The notes: generated by a model not told the origin, from the sequence alone. 64,000 nt of DNA from RFTU01 sp046094505 (GCA_046094505.1 JBJTHN010000028.1:57986-121985); one strand, 5' to 3'; counted from the first letter of the stretch, positions 8,281-18,516 are shown. A program made the numbers and translations.

Positions 8281-10335
8281 ATGAGCAAGATCATCGATGC
8301 CCCCGAACTGCTGAAGTTTTCTCGAGCAGGTGCTTGTACCCTCAGTCCTGATGGCCGCTTGGCGGTGGTGGCCGTCAGCCAAGCCGACCTCGCGGGCAAT
8401 CGAATGGGCTCAGCCTTGTGGTTGTTGCCCACCCACACCGGCGCGGGCCCAGGGCGACCCTTGACCACGAACGGCCGTCAAGACAGCGCCCCGGCCTTTT
8501 CGCCCCAAGGGGATGCAGTGGCCTTTACCGCCGTGCGCCAACAAGAAGGCGAGGTAGACCCATCGCCGCAGCTGTACGTGATGGCCATGGCCGGCGGCGA
8601 GGCACGCCGCGTCAGCGACTTCAAGCCAGGTGTGGGCGCCTTTCGCTGGATGCCCGACGGGCACCACATCGTCTTCATCGCCTGGGTATGGCCTGAGCTA
8701 CGGGGCAGCGTCGCTCAAAACCGTCGACAGGCGCAGTGGACTGCGCGCCAAGCCACAGGCCTGGTGACAGACCAGGCGCAGTACCGCTACTGGAACGCCA
8801 ACCTGCCACAGGGCCGCGTGGCGCATCTGCACCTGCTGAACGTGGACACAGGCAAGGTGACCGACCTCTTCGAAGGCACCCCCTACGAACTGCCACGCGA
8901 CGAGCCCGGCTTGGGTTCATTCGATGTGAGCCCGGATGGACGGCGCCTATGCTTCACCCACGACCCCGCCCCTGTGAAGGCCGGTGGACAGCGCTTTGAA
9001 CTGGTGGAGCTCAGTCTGCGCGGCCGCCGCTTCGAGCCCATGGCCCACCATGCCAGCTGGGACTTCGCCAGCCCACGGTACAGCCCCGATGGACAGCACA
9101 TGGCCGCCATCGCCACCCCCATCCGGCGGGGCGACACCCCCTTCGGCCATGCGTCATTGGGGCGCCTGGCGGTGTGGCCTCGGACACGGGGGTTCAGGCC
9201 TGCTGATGCACGACGCGGACACCTGGATCCACAGGCGCCGCTGCAGTGGGAACAGGACGGCCAGGCGCTGTGGTTCACCGCTGAAGAACGCGGGCGCTGC
9301 CACGCCTGGCGCCACGAACTCAAGACCGGCGCCTGCACCGCCGCGGTTGTGGGCGGTTGGGTCCAAGGCCTGGCTGTCCAAGGCAGTGGCCCCCAGGCCA
9401 CGGTGCTGACGGTTCGCGACAGCATCCACCACCCGGCGCAGGTCTGGGTTCACCACGCTGGGCAAGAGCGCCGGCTTGACCGGTTCAACGACCATTTGCT
9501 CAAGGGCTTGCAGACTGGGCGCGTGGAGGAACAGACCGTCAAAGGCGCCCTGGGGGACCCCGTGCAGCTGTGGGTGGTGTACCCGCCGAACTTCAAGGCA
9601 GGCCGCCGCTACCCGTGTCTGCACGTGATTCATGGTGGACCCTACAGCGCTTCAGGTGACACCTTCGGCTATCGATGGAACCCGCACGCCTTCGCTGCCA
9701 TGGGCTTTGTGGTGGTGCAGGCCAACTACCACGGCTCCAGCGGCTTTGGCGAGGCCTTTCGCATCAGCATCCTGGGCCGCCAGGGCGAGTTGGAGCTGCA
9801 GGACCTCAAAGCCGCTCAGGCCTGGGTCCAAGCCCAGTCTTGGTTTGACAAGGCCCGGGTGTATGCCTCCGGCGCCAGCTATGGTGGCTTCCTGGTGGCC
9901 TGGATGAACGGCCATTGGAAGCCCTGGCCCAGAGGGCCGATACGCGCCTACATCTGCCATGCGGGTGTGCTGGACCGCCGCGCCACGTGGAGCGCCGACT
10001 CCTACACCCAGCGTCCCAAGGACCTGGGCGGAACTTACTGGGAACAGCCGCAGAGGCTGGCCGCGCAAAGCCCCGTGGAGCATGCCGACAAGATGGACAC
10101 GCCCACCTTCGTCATTCACGGCGCCCAGGACTTCCGCGTACCCGACCAAAACGGCCTGGCGTACTACAACACCCTCAAGGCCCGCGGCGTGGATGCACAG
10201 TTGCTGTGGTTCCCCGATGAGGGGCACTGGGTCATGAAGCCGCACAACGTGCTGCAGTGGTATGGCGAGTTCGAACGGTGGTTGGTGCGCCATGGAGCCC
10301 GCAGCAGGGGCGGGTCCAAGCCGCGCGGTGGGTAG
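8281..10335 (+). CDS. S9 family peptidase (prolyl oligopeptidase/acylaminoacyl-peptidase type)
   Basis: This 684-residue serine peptidase has an N-terminal beta-propeller (WD40-like repeats such as SPDGRRLCFTHDP and YSPDGQHMAAIA) capping a C-terminal alpha/beta-hydrolase domain from about residue 420. The catalytic Ser is about residue 533 in GASYGGF, the Asp about 617 in GAQDFRVP, and the His about 649 in DEGHWV. The oxyanion region HGGPYSASGD precedes them. No signal peptide is visible, so it is probably cytosolic and cleaves short peptides, perhaps after proline or acting as an aminopeptidase; specificity cannot be read from sequence. The gene stands alone between divergent hppD and a decayed SGNH esterase gene. 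Confidence 0.93.
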   Translation: MSKIIDAPELLKFSRAGACTLSPDGRLAVVAVSQADLAGNRMGSALWLLPTHTGAGPGRPLTTNGRQDSAPAFSPQGDAVAFTAVRQQEGEVDPSPQLYVMAMAGGEARRVSDFKPGVGAFRWMPDGHHIVFIAWVWPELRGSVAQNRRQAQWTARQATGLVTDQAQYRYWNANLPQGRVAHLHLLNVDTGKVTDLFEGTPYELPRDEPGLGSFDVSPDGRRLCFTHDPAPVKAGGQRFELVELSLRGRRFEPMAHHASWDFASPRYSPDGQHMAAIATPIRRGDTPFGHASLGRLAVWPRTRGFRPADARRGHLDPQAPLQWEQDGQALWFTAEERGRCHAWRHELKTGACTAAVVGGWVQGLAVQGSGPQATVLTVRDSIHHPAQVWVHHAGQERRLDRFNDHLLKGLQTGRVEEQTVKGALGDPVQLWVVYPPNFKAGRRYPCLHVIHGGPYSASGDTFGYRWNPHAFAAMGFVVVQANYHGSSGFGEAFRISILGRQGELELQDLKAAQAWVQAQSWFDKARVYASGASYGGFLVAWMNGHWKPWPRGPIRAYICHAGVLDRRATWSADSYTQRPKDLGGTYWEQPQRLAAQSPVEHADKMDTPTFVIHGAQDFRVPDQNGLAYYNTLKARGVDAQLLWFPDEGHWVMKPHNVLQWYGEFERWLVRHGARSRGGSKPRGG

Positions 10336-10567
10336 ATCGGGGGCGCGCCAGGTTCCAGCAGTCCACGGCAGGTGTCAGGCGAGCACACAAGGCGTTGCCC
10401 TAGCCCGTGTTGGGCGCCATGGTGGAGTCGCCCACCAGCACCACGCGCGGCCGTGGGTCTGGCTGCGGCGCGGGTGGTGTGTCCTGCGGGGTGGCCGCTC
10501 GAGCCGAGCACAGGGTGAGAGCCGTGATCAGCAGGGCCGTCAGGGTGCCCGTGCCCCACATCCCCAT
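10336..10567 (-). pseudogene. truncated SGNH/GDSL esterase (rhamnogalacturonan-acetylesterase-like)
   Basis: Reading the minus strand from the ATG at 10565-10567 gives a signal peptide (TLTALLITALTLCSARA), a Pro-rich linker and block I of an SGNH hydrolase, RVVLVGDSTMAPNTG. It is followed by an in-frame TAG at 10400-10402. Past that stop the same frame continues GNALCARLTPAVDCWNLAR, which is what carbohydrate-esterase family members have after APxTGYG. So the TAG most simply replaces a Tyr codon. Similarity ends near the stop of the S9 peptidase gene, so the C-terminal catalytic Asp-x-x-His block is gone. The gene is broken by a nonsense change and a 3' deletion. This fills most of the gap between 10336 and 10706; the rest of that gap shows nothing I recognise. 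Confidence 0.65.
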
Positions 10568-10706
10568 TCGCCGGCGGTGTCGTGCCGATACTCATGCCCG
10601 CTCATCGTCCAAGATCCTCTGTGCGTGTACCAAGGCTGCATCAGCCCCGCCCCGGGCGCTTGCGCTGAGCCGGCACTCCGAATCACTGTCGCCTCCGGTT
10701 GCCAGC

Positions 10707-11810
10707 CTAGGGCCTGGACTGCCACGTCTGCCCATGCCGCAACACAAAGAAGTTGGCGACAGACCCAGCCCTTTGCTGGGCCAAGGCCAAGTCTCGGGGC
10801 GGCTGGTCCAGCGGCTCATCGCTAAGCCCCTCAAAGGTGCCCCAGTGGATGCCCAGCGCCGCCTTGGCCCGAACATCGCCCATCACCCGCAGCGCCTCTT
10901 CGGGGTTGAGGTGAGACTCCTTCATAAACCAACGCGGCTCATAGGCGCCGATGGCGATGGCCGCCAAGTCGATCGGGCCGATGCGGCGACCGATGTCCAC
11001 GGTGTCGGGCGAATAACCCAGGTCACCTGAAAACCAAAAGCGGAAGGTGGGGTGCAGGACGGCCCAGCTGCCCCACAAGGTTTGGTTACGGTCGCCCAGC
11101 GCCCGCGCGCTCCAGTGCTGCACCGCCAAAAAGTGAAAGTCCAGCGGCTGCGTGCGCCCCTGCACCGTGTGACGATCATCCCAGTCCAGAGCCACCACAT
11201 TGCGCCTGGCGCCCTCGATCACCGCACCCCGAACCTCGCGCGCGAACCAATGCTGAACCCCCAACGGAACCAGGAACCGCACGCCCGGGTGACGGTCCAT
11301 CAGGGCTTGCACGGTTGTCGCATCCAGGTGGTCAAAGTGGTTGTGCGAGATGACCACCACGTGGATGGGCGGCAGCTGCTCAAAGGGCACACCGGGAGCC
11401 TGGTGCCGCTTCGGCCCGGCAAAGCTCACCGGAGAGGCGCGCGGTCCCCAATGGGGGTCGGTGAGGATGTTCACACCGTCGACCTGCAGCAGCACCGTGG
11501 CGTGGCCCACCCAGGTCACCCGCGCGCGCCCATCAGCGCTGTTGATCAGACCGAGGTCGGGCTGCACACCCACGATCGGCTCGGCCGGCGGCTTGGGCAG
11601 CCCATCGCGCAACCGCTCCCACTGCCAACGCCAAAGCCCTTCCTTTTCGCTGCGCTCGGCGTAGCGGTTCACGAAGCCGTCGGGGCGGTGGTGGGGCTTG
11701 GCGGCCTGATAGTCTGGGTTGCTGCGCGGCATGAACGAGACGCAGGCGGCAATCAACAGGCACGACAACAGCGCGCCCCTCAGCACAATGGGATGTCTAA
11801 GGCGACTCAT
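10707..11810 (-). CDS. MBL-fold metallo-hydrolase, predicted lipoprotein (NAPE-PLD/UlaG-like)
   Basis: This 367-residue protein is of the metallo-beta-lactamase fold subgroup related to N-acylphosphatidylethanolamine phospholipase D and UlaG-like lactonases. The N-terminus has a hydrophobic stretch ending in LLIAAC (Cys23), so it is probably an envelope lipoprotein. The metal motif is SHNHFDHLD, with H156, H158, D160 and H161. Further metal ligands are likely in FSGDLGY and the late IHWGTF. WVGHATVLLQVDGVNILTDP near residue 100 is typical of the subgroup. The ATG at 11810 is chosen because GGAG sits 9 bases upstream; a longer frame to 11858 lacks such a site. The substrate is unknown; a phospholipase D-like activity is only one possibility. 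It faces decayed genes on both sides. Confidence 0.87.
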   Translation of the reverse strand: MSRLRHPIVLRGALLSCLLIAACVSFMPRSNPDYQAAKPHHRPDGFVNRYAERSEKEGLWRWQWERLRDGLPKPPAEPIVGVQPDLGLINSADGRARVTWVGHATVLLQVDGVNILTDPHWGPRASPVSFAGPKRHQAPGVPFEQLPPIHVVVISHNHFDHLDATTVQALMDRHPGVRFLVPLGVQHWFAREVRGAVIEGARRNVVALDWDDRHTVQGRTQPLDFHFLAVQHWSARALGDRNQTLWGSWAVLHPTFRFWFSGDLGYSPDTVDIGRRIGPIDLAAIAIGAYEPRWFMKESHLNPEEALRVMGDVRAKAALGIHWGTFEGLSDEPLDQPPRDLALAQQRAGSVANFFVLRHGQTWQSRP

Positions 11811-11846
11811 CAAGACCAGCTCCGTTGGAATGATCGCATCGAATTC

Positions 11847-12265
11847 ATGAACCCGCAAACTTCAATGACCACGGCCTCATCATCACACGCCCCATCTGCT
11901 GTGACGCTGCGCGCCACCGACGGCTACCCGCTTCAGGCCTTGCGCTACCCCGCGCGCAGCCAAGCTGTGGGACACCTGCAGGTAGCCGGCGCCACCGGCG
12001 TGCCGCAGCGCCACTACCGCCGCTTTGCCGAATTCGCCGCTGAACGCGGGCTGGAGCGGCTGGATGTCGCCAGGCGAGCGCCTGCGGGTCACCATCATGT
12101 GGCGCGTGCTGGGGCCCTTGATCGTAAAGGCCAAGGGCTACCTGGCTTGGAGCCTGCTGGGCATGGGCGAAGACTTGCCGCGCGATGTGTTCTACCAATG
12201 GCGCCACTGGTGCCAGTGGCCACGTTACGTCTTTGACGACCCGGGGCTCGGTGAGCGCTGGCTGA
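11847..12265 (+). pseudogene. alpha/beta hydrolase (COG4757-type) with internal deletion and frameshift
   Basis: From the ATG at 11847 the reading TLRATDGYPLQALRYPAR, then GHLQVAGATGVPQRHYRRFA, is the N-terminal part of a serine aminopeptidase-like alpha/beta hydrolase. Near 12050 the frame changes. In the new frame the sequence gives GWSGWMSPGERLRV and MWRVLGPLIVKAKGYLAWSL, then GMGEDLPRDVFYQWRHWCQW and RYVFDDPGLGE, the C-terminal lid region of the same family. The intervening residues, which should hold the nucleophile elbow, are absent, and the true C-terminus with the catalytic His is also missing. So two pieces of one gene remain, joined out of frame. It runs divergently from the MBL-fold gene, 36 bases away. 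Confidence 0.65.
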
Positions 12266-12370
12266 ACGAGCTTCCGTACCGAACGCGGCCTCTTCCGCAA
12301 GGAACTGGCCGCTCTGGTGGACGTCAATCCGCAAACCATCGGGTTTCTGGGCAGTTGCAACGGGGGCTAC
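12266..12370 (+). pseudogene. fragment of an XRE-family HTH regulator
   Basis: In the frame beginning TTC at 12272 the translation FRTERGLFRKELAALVDVNP QTIGFL (split here at residue 20) resembles helices 1-3 of a short XRE regulator of the YgzD/YozG type, where the usual continuation is an ERGEYNPSL motif. Here it degenerates directly after GFL. It follows the hydrolase remnant without a gap and precedes an AraC remnant. The match covers only about 25 residues, so the assignment is tentative. Confidence 0.4.
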
Positions 12371-12389
12371 AGGCGCCGACATCAAGCCT

Positions 12390-12726
12390 CTGGGCATGCG
12401 CGCTCGCCATTCAGCAGGCCGTGCTGCGGCCGACCGCCGCCAACGGCTTGAGCGACTGCTGCGCTGGACACACCAACACCCGAACCATCCGATCACCATC
12501 GGCCAAGCGGCCGAGTTCCTGCACGTCAGTCCGGCGGCCTTCAGCAGGGCCTTCAATTCGTTCGGACCGCCCCGTTGCTGAAATCGCGGTCCGTTGCGGC
12601 TTCCCGACCCTGTCCAACTTCCATGAACAGTTTACGAGGCGAACCGGCGAGTCACCCCGGCGTTACCGAAATCGAACCGCAGCTCAGGGCCTGCCCGATG
12701 CCGGCAATCCCGGCGCGGCGCGCTGA
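12390..12726 (+). pseudogene. AraC-family transcriptional regulator, internally deleted and frameshifted
   Basis: Around 12396-12560 one frame reads RLERLLRWTHQHPNHPITIG then QAAEFLHVSPAAFSRAFNS, the first helix-turn-helix of an AraC/XylS DNA-binding domain. At about 12558 a second frame takes over with SDRPVAEIAVRCGFPTLSNF and HEQFTRRTGESPRRYR, the second HTH and the family's C-terminal signature. About 25 residues that normally link the two are missing, as is the entire sensor domain. The remnant ends at 12726 and overlaps the 3' end of the convergent lipocalin gene by 43 bases. Not functional as a regulator. Confidence 0.65.
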
Positions 12727-13265
12727 GGCACCTTGACCAGTCGGCTGGTGTCGTAACCCATGGCCTTGACCCGGCCCACCAAGGCGGCATAGCGCTGATC
12801 GTCAAGGGTGGGCGTACGCGCCATGATCCACACATAGTCACGGGCACTGCGCGCGATGATGGTCTCGGTGTACTGGGCGTCGACATGCGAAATCACGAAC
12901 TCGGCCTTGATCGGCCAGACAAACTGCATGCCCCAGACGGCGTTGTTGGAGCCCGGCACCACAAATCCTGTGGGCTGCATGCGCTTGGCCGGTCCATCGA
13001 AACCGCCTTGGTTGAAGGTGAACGTGGTCAGAACGCGGCCATCCGGTGCCTGTTCATAAGACTCAATGGCGTTGTAGATGTCTTTTTCCAAGAAGGTGGG
13101 AATCACGCCAATCACGTACCAAGGGCCCATGAAGCGCGCGAGGTCCACCATGGGCGCCACCGGAACCGTCACCTTTTGCGGCGTGATGGCGCAGCCAGCC
13201 ATGAACGGCAGCAGCAGGGCCGCCAGCGCAGCGCGACAGGCGCGCAGTGAAGACTCCAACCTCAT
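12684..13265 (-). CDS. lipocalin family outer-membrane lipoprotein (Blc-like)
   Basis: This 193-residue bacterial lipocalin has a lipobox LPFMAGC (Cys25), so it should be anchored in the outer membrane. The lipocalin motif G-x-W appears as MGPWYVIG (Trp49). Other typical stretches are YNAIESYE, the GFVVPGSNNAVWGMQFVWPI strand pair, YVWIMARTP, and the closing YDTSRLVKVPQ. Family members bind phospholipids or fatty acids and are often stress-induced. The ATG at 13265 is used because the codon before it is TTG; GGAG lies 8 bases ahead of this ATG. The 3' end overlaps the AraC pseudogene. It lies 45 bases downstream of the serine-hydrolase/NamZ fusion gene on the same strand and may be co-transcribed with it. 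Confidence 0.92.
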   Translation of the reverse strand: MRLESSLRACRAALAALLLPFMAGCAITPQKVTVPVAPMVDLARFMGPWYVIGVIPTFLEKDIYNAIESYEQAPDGRVLTTFTFNQGGFDGPAKRMQPTGFVVPGSNNAVWGMQFVWPIKAEFVISHVDAQYTETIIARSARDYVWIMARTPTLDDQRYAALVGRVKAMGYDTSRLVKVPQRAAPGLPASGRP

Positions 13266-13310
13266 CAATGGGCTCCGAAAGTGATCGGGCGATCTTGCCT
13301 CATCATGCGT

Positions 13311-15875
13311 TCAATACAGCAAGAAGGGTTGACGCCGCCGCTTGAAGGCCTCCACACCCTGCTCCAGGCCGGCTGCCAGCGTCTGCGGATCCTGGCCCCG
13401 CCCCAAGGCCTCAAAGGTCTGTGCATGTACCAACAGAGCCAATAAGCGTTCAGGTTTCCAGTCTTGCGGATACAAGTGCCGCAGCGCGGCCGCCAATTCC
13501 AGACCCACGCGCACCGAACGAAACTGGGCGCGATCGGTGACGACGATGTTGACCCCACCACACCATTGACCCTTGAACACGGATGAACTGGGTTGGAACC
13601 GCACCGGAACGAAGCGCACGCCGGCCAGGCCTCGTGCATTCAGGTGCTGTGCCAGCACACGACCGTCGATGTAGGGAGCGCCCACCCATTCAAACGGTGT
13701 ATCCGTGCCCCGACCCACCGACAAGTTGGTGTACTCCAGCAGGCCCACACCGGAGTACAGCGTGGCCTGCGTGAGACTGCGCATATTGGGTGAAGGGTTG
13801 ATCCACAGTTGGTGGGTTTCGTCAAACCACTGCGTGCGCCGCCAGTTCTCCATGGCAATCACACGCACGTCCGCACCGATACCCTGTTCCCGGTTGAACA
13901 TCAGAGCCAGCTCCCCGATGGTCATGCCATGACGAACCGGCAGTGTGTGGGTGGCCACAAAACTCAGCTTGTCGGCATCAGCCAAGGGGCCTTCCACCTG
14001 CAACCCGTTGATGGGATTGGGCCGGTCCAGCACGAACACCGGCTTGCCGGCCTTGGCCGCCTCTTCCAACACATGCTGCAGGGTGGAGATGTAGGTGTAG
14101 AAGCGCGTGCCGATGTCTTGGATGTCGAAGACCAAGGCATCGAGCGCTTGTAGCTGCTCAGGCTTGGGACGGCGGCTCTTCCCATAGAGGGAATAGATGG
14201 GCAGGCCGCTGGCCGCATCGACGTCATCGGCAATCTGCGCCTGGTCGAGCTCGCCCCGTATGCCGTGCTCGGGAGAGAACAGCGCCACCAGTTGCACCGG
14301 CTTGCCATTTCTCAACACGTCGATGGTCGATTGGCCAGCGCGATTGCGCCCGGTGTGGTTGGTCACCAGGCCCACGCGCAGGCCCGCCAGCGGCTGGAAC
14401 CCATTGCGCTCCAATACATCAATGCCGTTGAGAACAGGGGCTGACGCCGCGCGCACCGTCGGCACGAAGGACTCACGCGCCTTTTCCGCCTGAAGCCTGA
14501 ATCGTGGCAACTGCGCGGCCACTTGGGCGGCGTACTGTGCTTCGAATGTCGCAGAGCTTGGCAGCGCAGCCACTGGGGCAGCACCGGGCGACCCGGGCTC
14601 CGCAGCGTGCAGGCCCCCGCCGGCCCACGCGGCCACCAGCGTCATCACCTTGGCCCGCAGGGCGGTCACGTCGCCCTTGCCATCGGGGTGCACCCGGTTG
14701 GACAGAAACACCACATAGGTCTGCGACACCGGATCGATCCACAGCGAAGTGCCGGTAAATCCGGTGTGCCCGAACGATCCCAGCGGAAAGAGCTCGCCTC
14801 GATTGGCCGAAAAGGGCGTGGCCATGTCCCAGCCCAAGCCGCGCGTCCAGCCCTCCTCACTGACCACCACGGGGGCTGTCATGCGCGCAAGGCTCGCGGG
14901 CGACAGCAAGCGCTGGCCGTCCAGCACTCCCCCGTTGAGCACCATCTGAGCAAAACGGGACAAGTCGTCGGCTGTCGAGAACAGCCCGGCGTGTCCGGCC
15001 ACACCCTGCATGCGGTGCGCTGTGGGGTCATGCACCTGCCCGCGCAGCATGCGATGCCCCTGCGCCGCGGGTCCCTGAAAGCTCGCTCCCAGATAACTCT
15101 GCTGGCCGCGAACACGCTCGGTGGGCGCCAAGCGGTTCAGGTCTGCCTCTTCACGAGCTGGGACCGCGGTGTCCAAGCGTCGAAACGCACTGTCGCGCAT
15201 ACCCAGGGGCCTGGCGATCTCCTGCGCAAAGAACTGGTCGAGCCGGCGGCCACTGACCCGTTCAATGATTTCACCCAACACGATGAAACCGATGTCGGAG
15301 TACACGAACTTCGACCCAGGGGCATGGGCCAGCCGCTCCGTGGCCAGGGCACGGAGCATGCCTTCGCGCCCCGTCCAGACTTGCTTGAGGTCGAAGTCTG
15401 GCGCGTATCCGGCCACATGGGTCAGGAGTTGGAAAACCGTCACCCGCTTGGCCGCCTCATGCTGCAAATCGGGTATCCAACGGCCGACGGTGTCAGCCAG
15501 CCGTAACTCGCCACGCTCCACCAGCATCATCGTGGCTGTGGCGGTGGCCACCACCTTGGTCAGGCTGGCCACATCGAACACCGTATCGGGCGTCATGCCT
15601 TCCGCCAGGGGCACGATCGCGCGCTGCCCTATGGCCTGCCGGTACACCACACGGCCACGATGGCCCACCAGCACCACGGCTCCGGGCAGCTTGCCAGCAT
15701 CAATCTCTGCTTGAACCAAGGCTTGTAGCCGCTGCGCCAATTCCACAGGGGCGCGGGGCTGAGGGTTGGCCAGAGGCTGGGGAGCAGGCTGCTGTGGCTG
15801 AGCCGCCCCCGCGTTGCCGGCCACACAAGCCAGCGTGATCATTAGCGTGCGAAACAAAGCGTTGGATGCGGGCAT
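13311..15875 (-). CDS. fusion of serine hydrolase (class C beta-lactamase type) with DUF1343/NamZ-like exo-beta-N-acetylmuramidase
   Basis: This 854-residue exported protein has two enzymes in one chain. After a signal peptide (residues 1-24, cleavage near NAGAA-Q), residues about 40-440 form a beta-lactamase/YbbE-like domain with S104-L-T-K107, a Y192-S-D in place of Y-x-N, and an FGHTGFTG block in the HTG position. After a Ala/Pro-rich linker, residues about 478-854 are DUF1343 (NamZ/YbbC). Visible marks are VGLVTNHTG, FSPEHGIRG, VFDIQDIGTRFYTYISTL, VLDRPNPI, and the C-terminal WCGGVNI. NamZ releases terminal MurNAc during peptidoglycan turnover. In Bacillus the two domains are separate neighbouring genes (ybbE, ybbC). 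A role in cell-wall recycling is inferred. Confidence 0.88.
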   Translation of the reverse strand: MPASNALFRTLMITLACVAGNAGAAQPQQPAPQPLANPQPRAPVELAQRLQALVQAEIDAGKLPGAVVLVGHRGRVVYRQAIGQRAIVPLAEGMTPDTVFDVASLTKVVATATATMMLVERGELRLADTVGRWIPDLQHEAAKRVTVFQLLTHVAGYAPDFDLKQVWTGREGMLRALATERLAHAPGSKFVYSDIGFIVLGEIIERVSGRRLDQFFAQEIARPLGMRDSAFRRLDTAVPAREEADLNRLAPTERVRGQQSYLGASFQGPAAQGHRMLRGQVHDPTAHRMQGVAGHAGLFSTADDLSRFAQMVLNGGVLDGQRLLSPASLARMTAPVVVSEEGWTRGLGWDMATPFSANRGELFPLGSFGHTGFTGTSLWIDPVSQTYVVFLSNRVHPDGKGDVTALRAKVMTLVAAWAGGGLHAAEPGSPGAAPVAALPSSATFEAQYAAQVAAQLPRFRLQAEKARESFVPTVRAASAPVLNGIDVLERNGFQPLAGLRVGLVTNHTGRNRAGQSTIDVLRNGKPVQLVALFSPEHGIRGELDQAQIADDVDAASGLPIYSLYGKSRRPKPEQLQALDALVFDIQDIGTRFYTYISTLQHVLEEAAKAGKPVFVLDRPNPINGLQVEGPLADADKLSFVATHTLPVRHGMTIGELALMFNREQGIGADVRVIAMENWRRTQWFDETHQLWINPSPNMRSLTQATLYSGVGLLEYTNLSVGRGTDTPFEWVGAPYIDGRVLAQHLNARGLAGVRFVPVRFQPSSSVFKGQWCGGVNIVVTDRAQFRSVRVGLELAAALRHLYPQDWKPERLLALLVHAQTFEALGRGQDPQTLAAGLEQGVEAFKRRRQPFLLY

Positions 15876-15917
15876 TGGATATCGGCATGGGCGAAGGCCA
15901 TGCCGGCCCCTTCGAAT

Positions 15918-17795
<1,878 letters not shown>

Positions 17796-17941
17796 GGGGT
17801 GCACTCCGAAGTGGCTGTGTCCCCTGATGGTATTCAGACCACATATCAATCGGCGATCAAATTTCAAATCAAAACGCAATAATTTTGTGTCTCGCGCTCC
17901 ATTAACAATAAAATTTACTTTTCTTTCCAATGAGTGAATAA
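17796..17941 (+). promoter_or_regulatory. AT-rich divergent promoter region between glmS and lrp-like gene
   Basis: This 146-base spacer is much richer in A and T than its surroundings, especially 17850-17940. On the minus strand, TTGAAA (17867-17862) and TATGTG (17845-17840) are 16 bases apart and could serve glmS. On the plus strand no clear pair stands out. Because Lrp/AsnC regulators usually act on their own and on divergent promoters, the neighbouring regulator may bind here. Promoter positions are by eye only. Confidence 0.45.
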
Positions 17942-18418
17942 ATGATCGCCCTCGATGACCTCGACCACCGCATCCTCCACGCGCTTCAGGACCAAGCCGA
18001 CCGGTCCAATTTGGAAATTGCCCGTCTGATCGGCCTCTCGCCCGCCGCCACACTGCGGCGCATCAAGCGCCTTAAAGACCAGGGCGTGATCGAGCGGGTG
18101 GTCGCCGTCCTCAACCCCCAAGCCGTGGGCGTAGGCCTCTTGACCGTGGTCGAGGTCAGCTTGGAGCGGCAAGGTGAGCACGCACTTCAGGCCTTCGCAG
18201 CGCTGGCCTGCAGGCAAGCCGAGGTTCAACAGTGCTACCAGGTCTCACCCGGGCCCGATTTCGTGCTCATCGCCCAGGTGCCCGACATGCCGGCCTACCA
18301 CGCGTTCAGCCAGCGTCTGCTGACCGAAGAGGCCAACGTCCGCCATGTCAAGGCCTACTTCAGTGTGAAGCGGCACGCCTTCAAGGCGGGCTTGAACCTG
18401 ATGGCAGCCGTCCGCTAG
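17942..18418 (+). CDS. Lrp/AsnC family transcriptional regulator
   Basis: This 158-residue regulator has an N-terminal AsnC-type helix-turn-helix (LDDLDHRILHALQDQADRSN, then LEIARLIGLSPAATLRRIKR, residues about 4-46) and a C-terminal ligand-binding RAM/ASNC domain with the V-x-x-CYQVSPGPDFVLIAQVPDM pattern. The closing segment VKAYFSVKRHAFKAGL fits the family, where a variable amino-acid ligand changes the oligomer. It starts 146 bases from divergent glmS, so control of glmS, itself or both is plausible but not shown. The ligand cannot be told. The next gene pair, a toxin-antitoxin module, starts about 100 bases downstream with its own promoter region. Confidence 0.93.
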   Translation: MIALDDLDHRILHALQDQADRSNLEIARLIGLSPAATLRRIKRLKDQGVIERVVAVLNPQAVGVGLLTVVEVSLERQGEHALQAFAALACRQAEVQQCYQVSPGPDFVLIAQVPDMPAYHAFSQRLLTEEANVRHVKAYFSVKRHAFKAGLNLMAAVR

Positions 18419-18474
18419 CCTTCCAAGTTTCAGGTTCACCACCGCGTCAGCTGGACCTGGACCCGAGCACCAAA

Positions 18475-18494
18475 ATTAGCTAGACTTAGCTAAT
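18475..18494. promoter_or_regulatory. perfect 8-bp inverted repeat, probable toxin-antitoxin operator
   Basis: ATTAGCTA (18475-18482) and TAGCTAAT (18487-18494) form a perfect inverted repeat with a 4-base spacer, 22 bases before the antitoxin start. TAGACT inside it could be a -10 element. Antitoxins of the Phd/YefM family repress their own promoters by binding such palindromes, so this is the likely autoregulatory site. The AT-rich repeat stands out from GC-rich surroundings. Confidence 0.6.
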
Positions 18495-18516
18495 CTATCG
18501 GGTTCAAGGTACCGGG

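Noticed and set aside
17796..18053. In-frame extension of glmS upstream of 17795
   Set aside because: The catalytic Cys must be residue 2 after Met removal; the extension crosses the AT-rich promoter and the antisense of the lrp-like gene.
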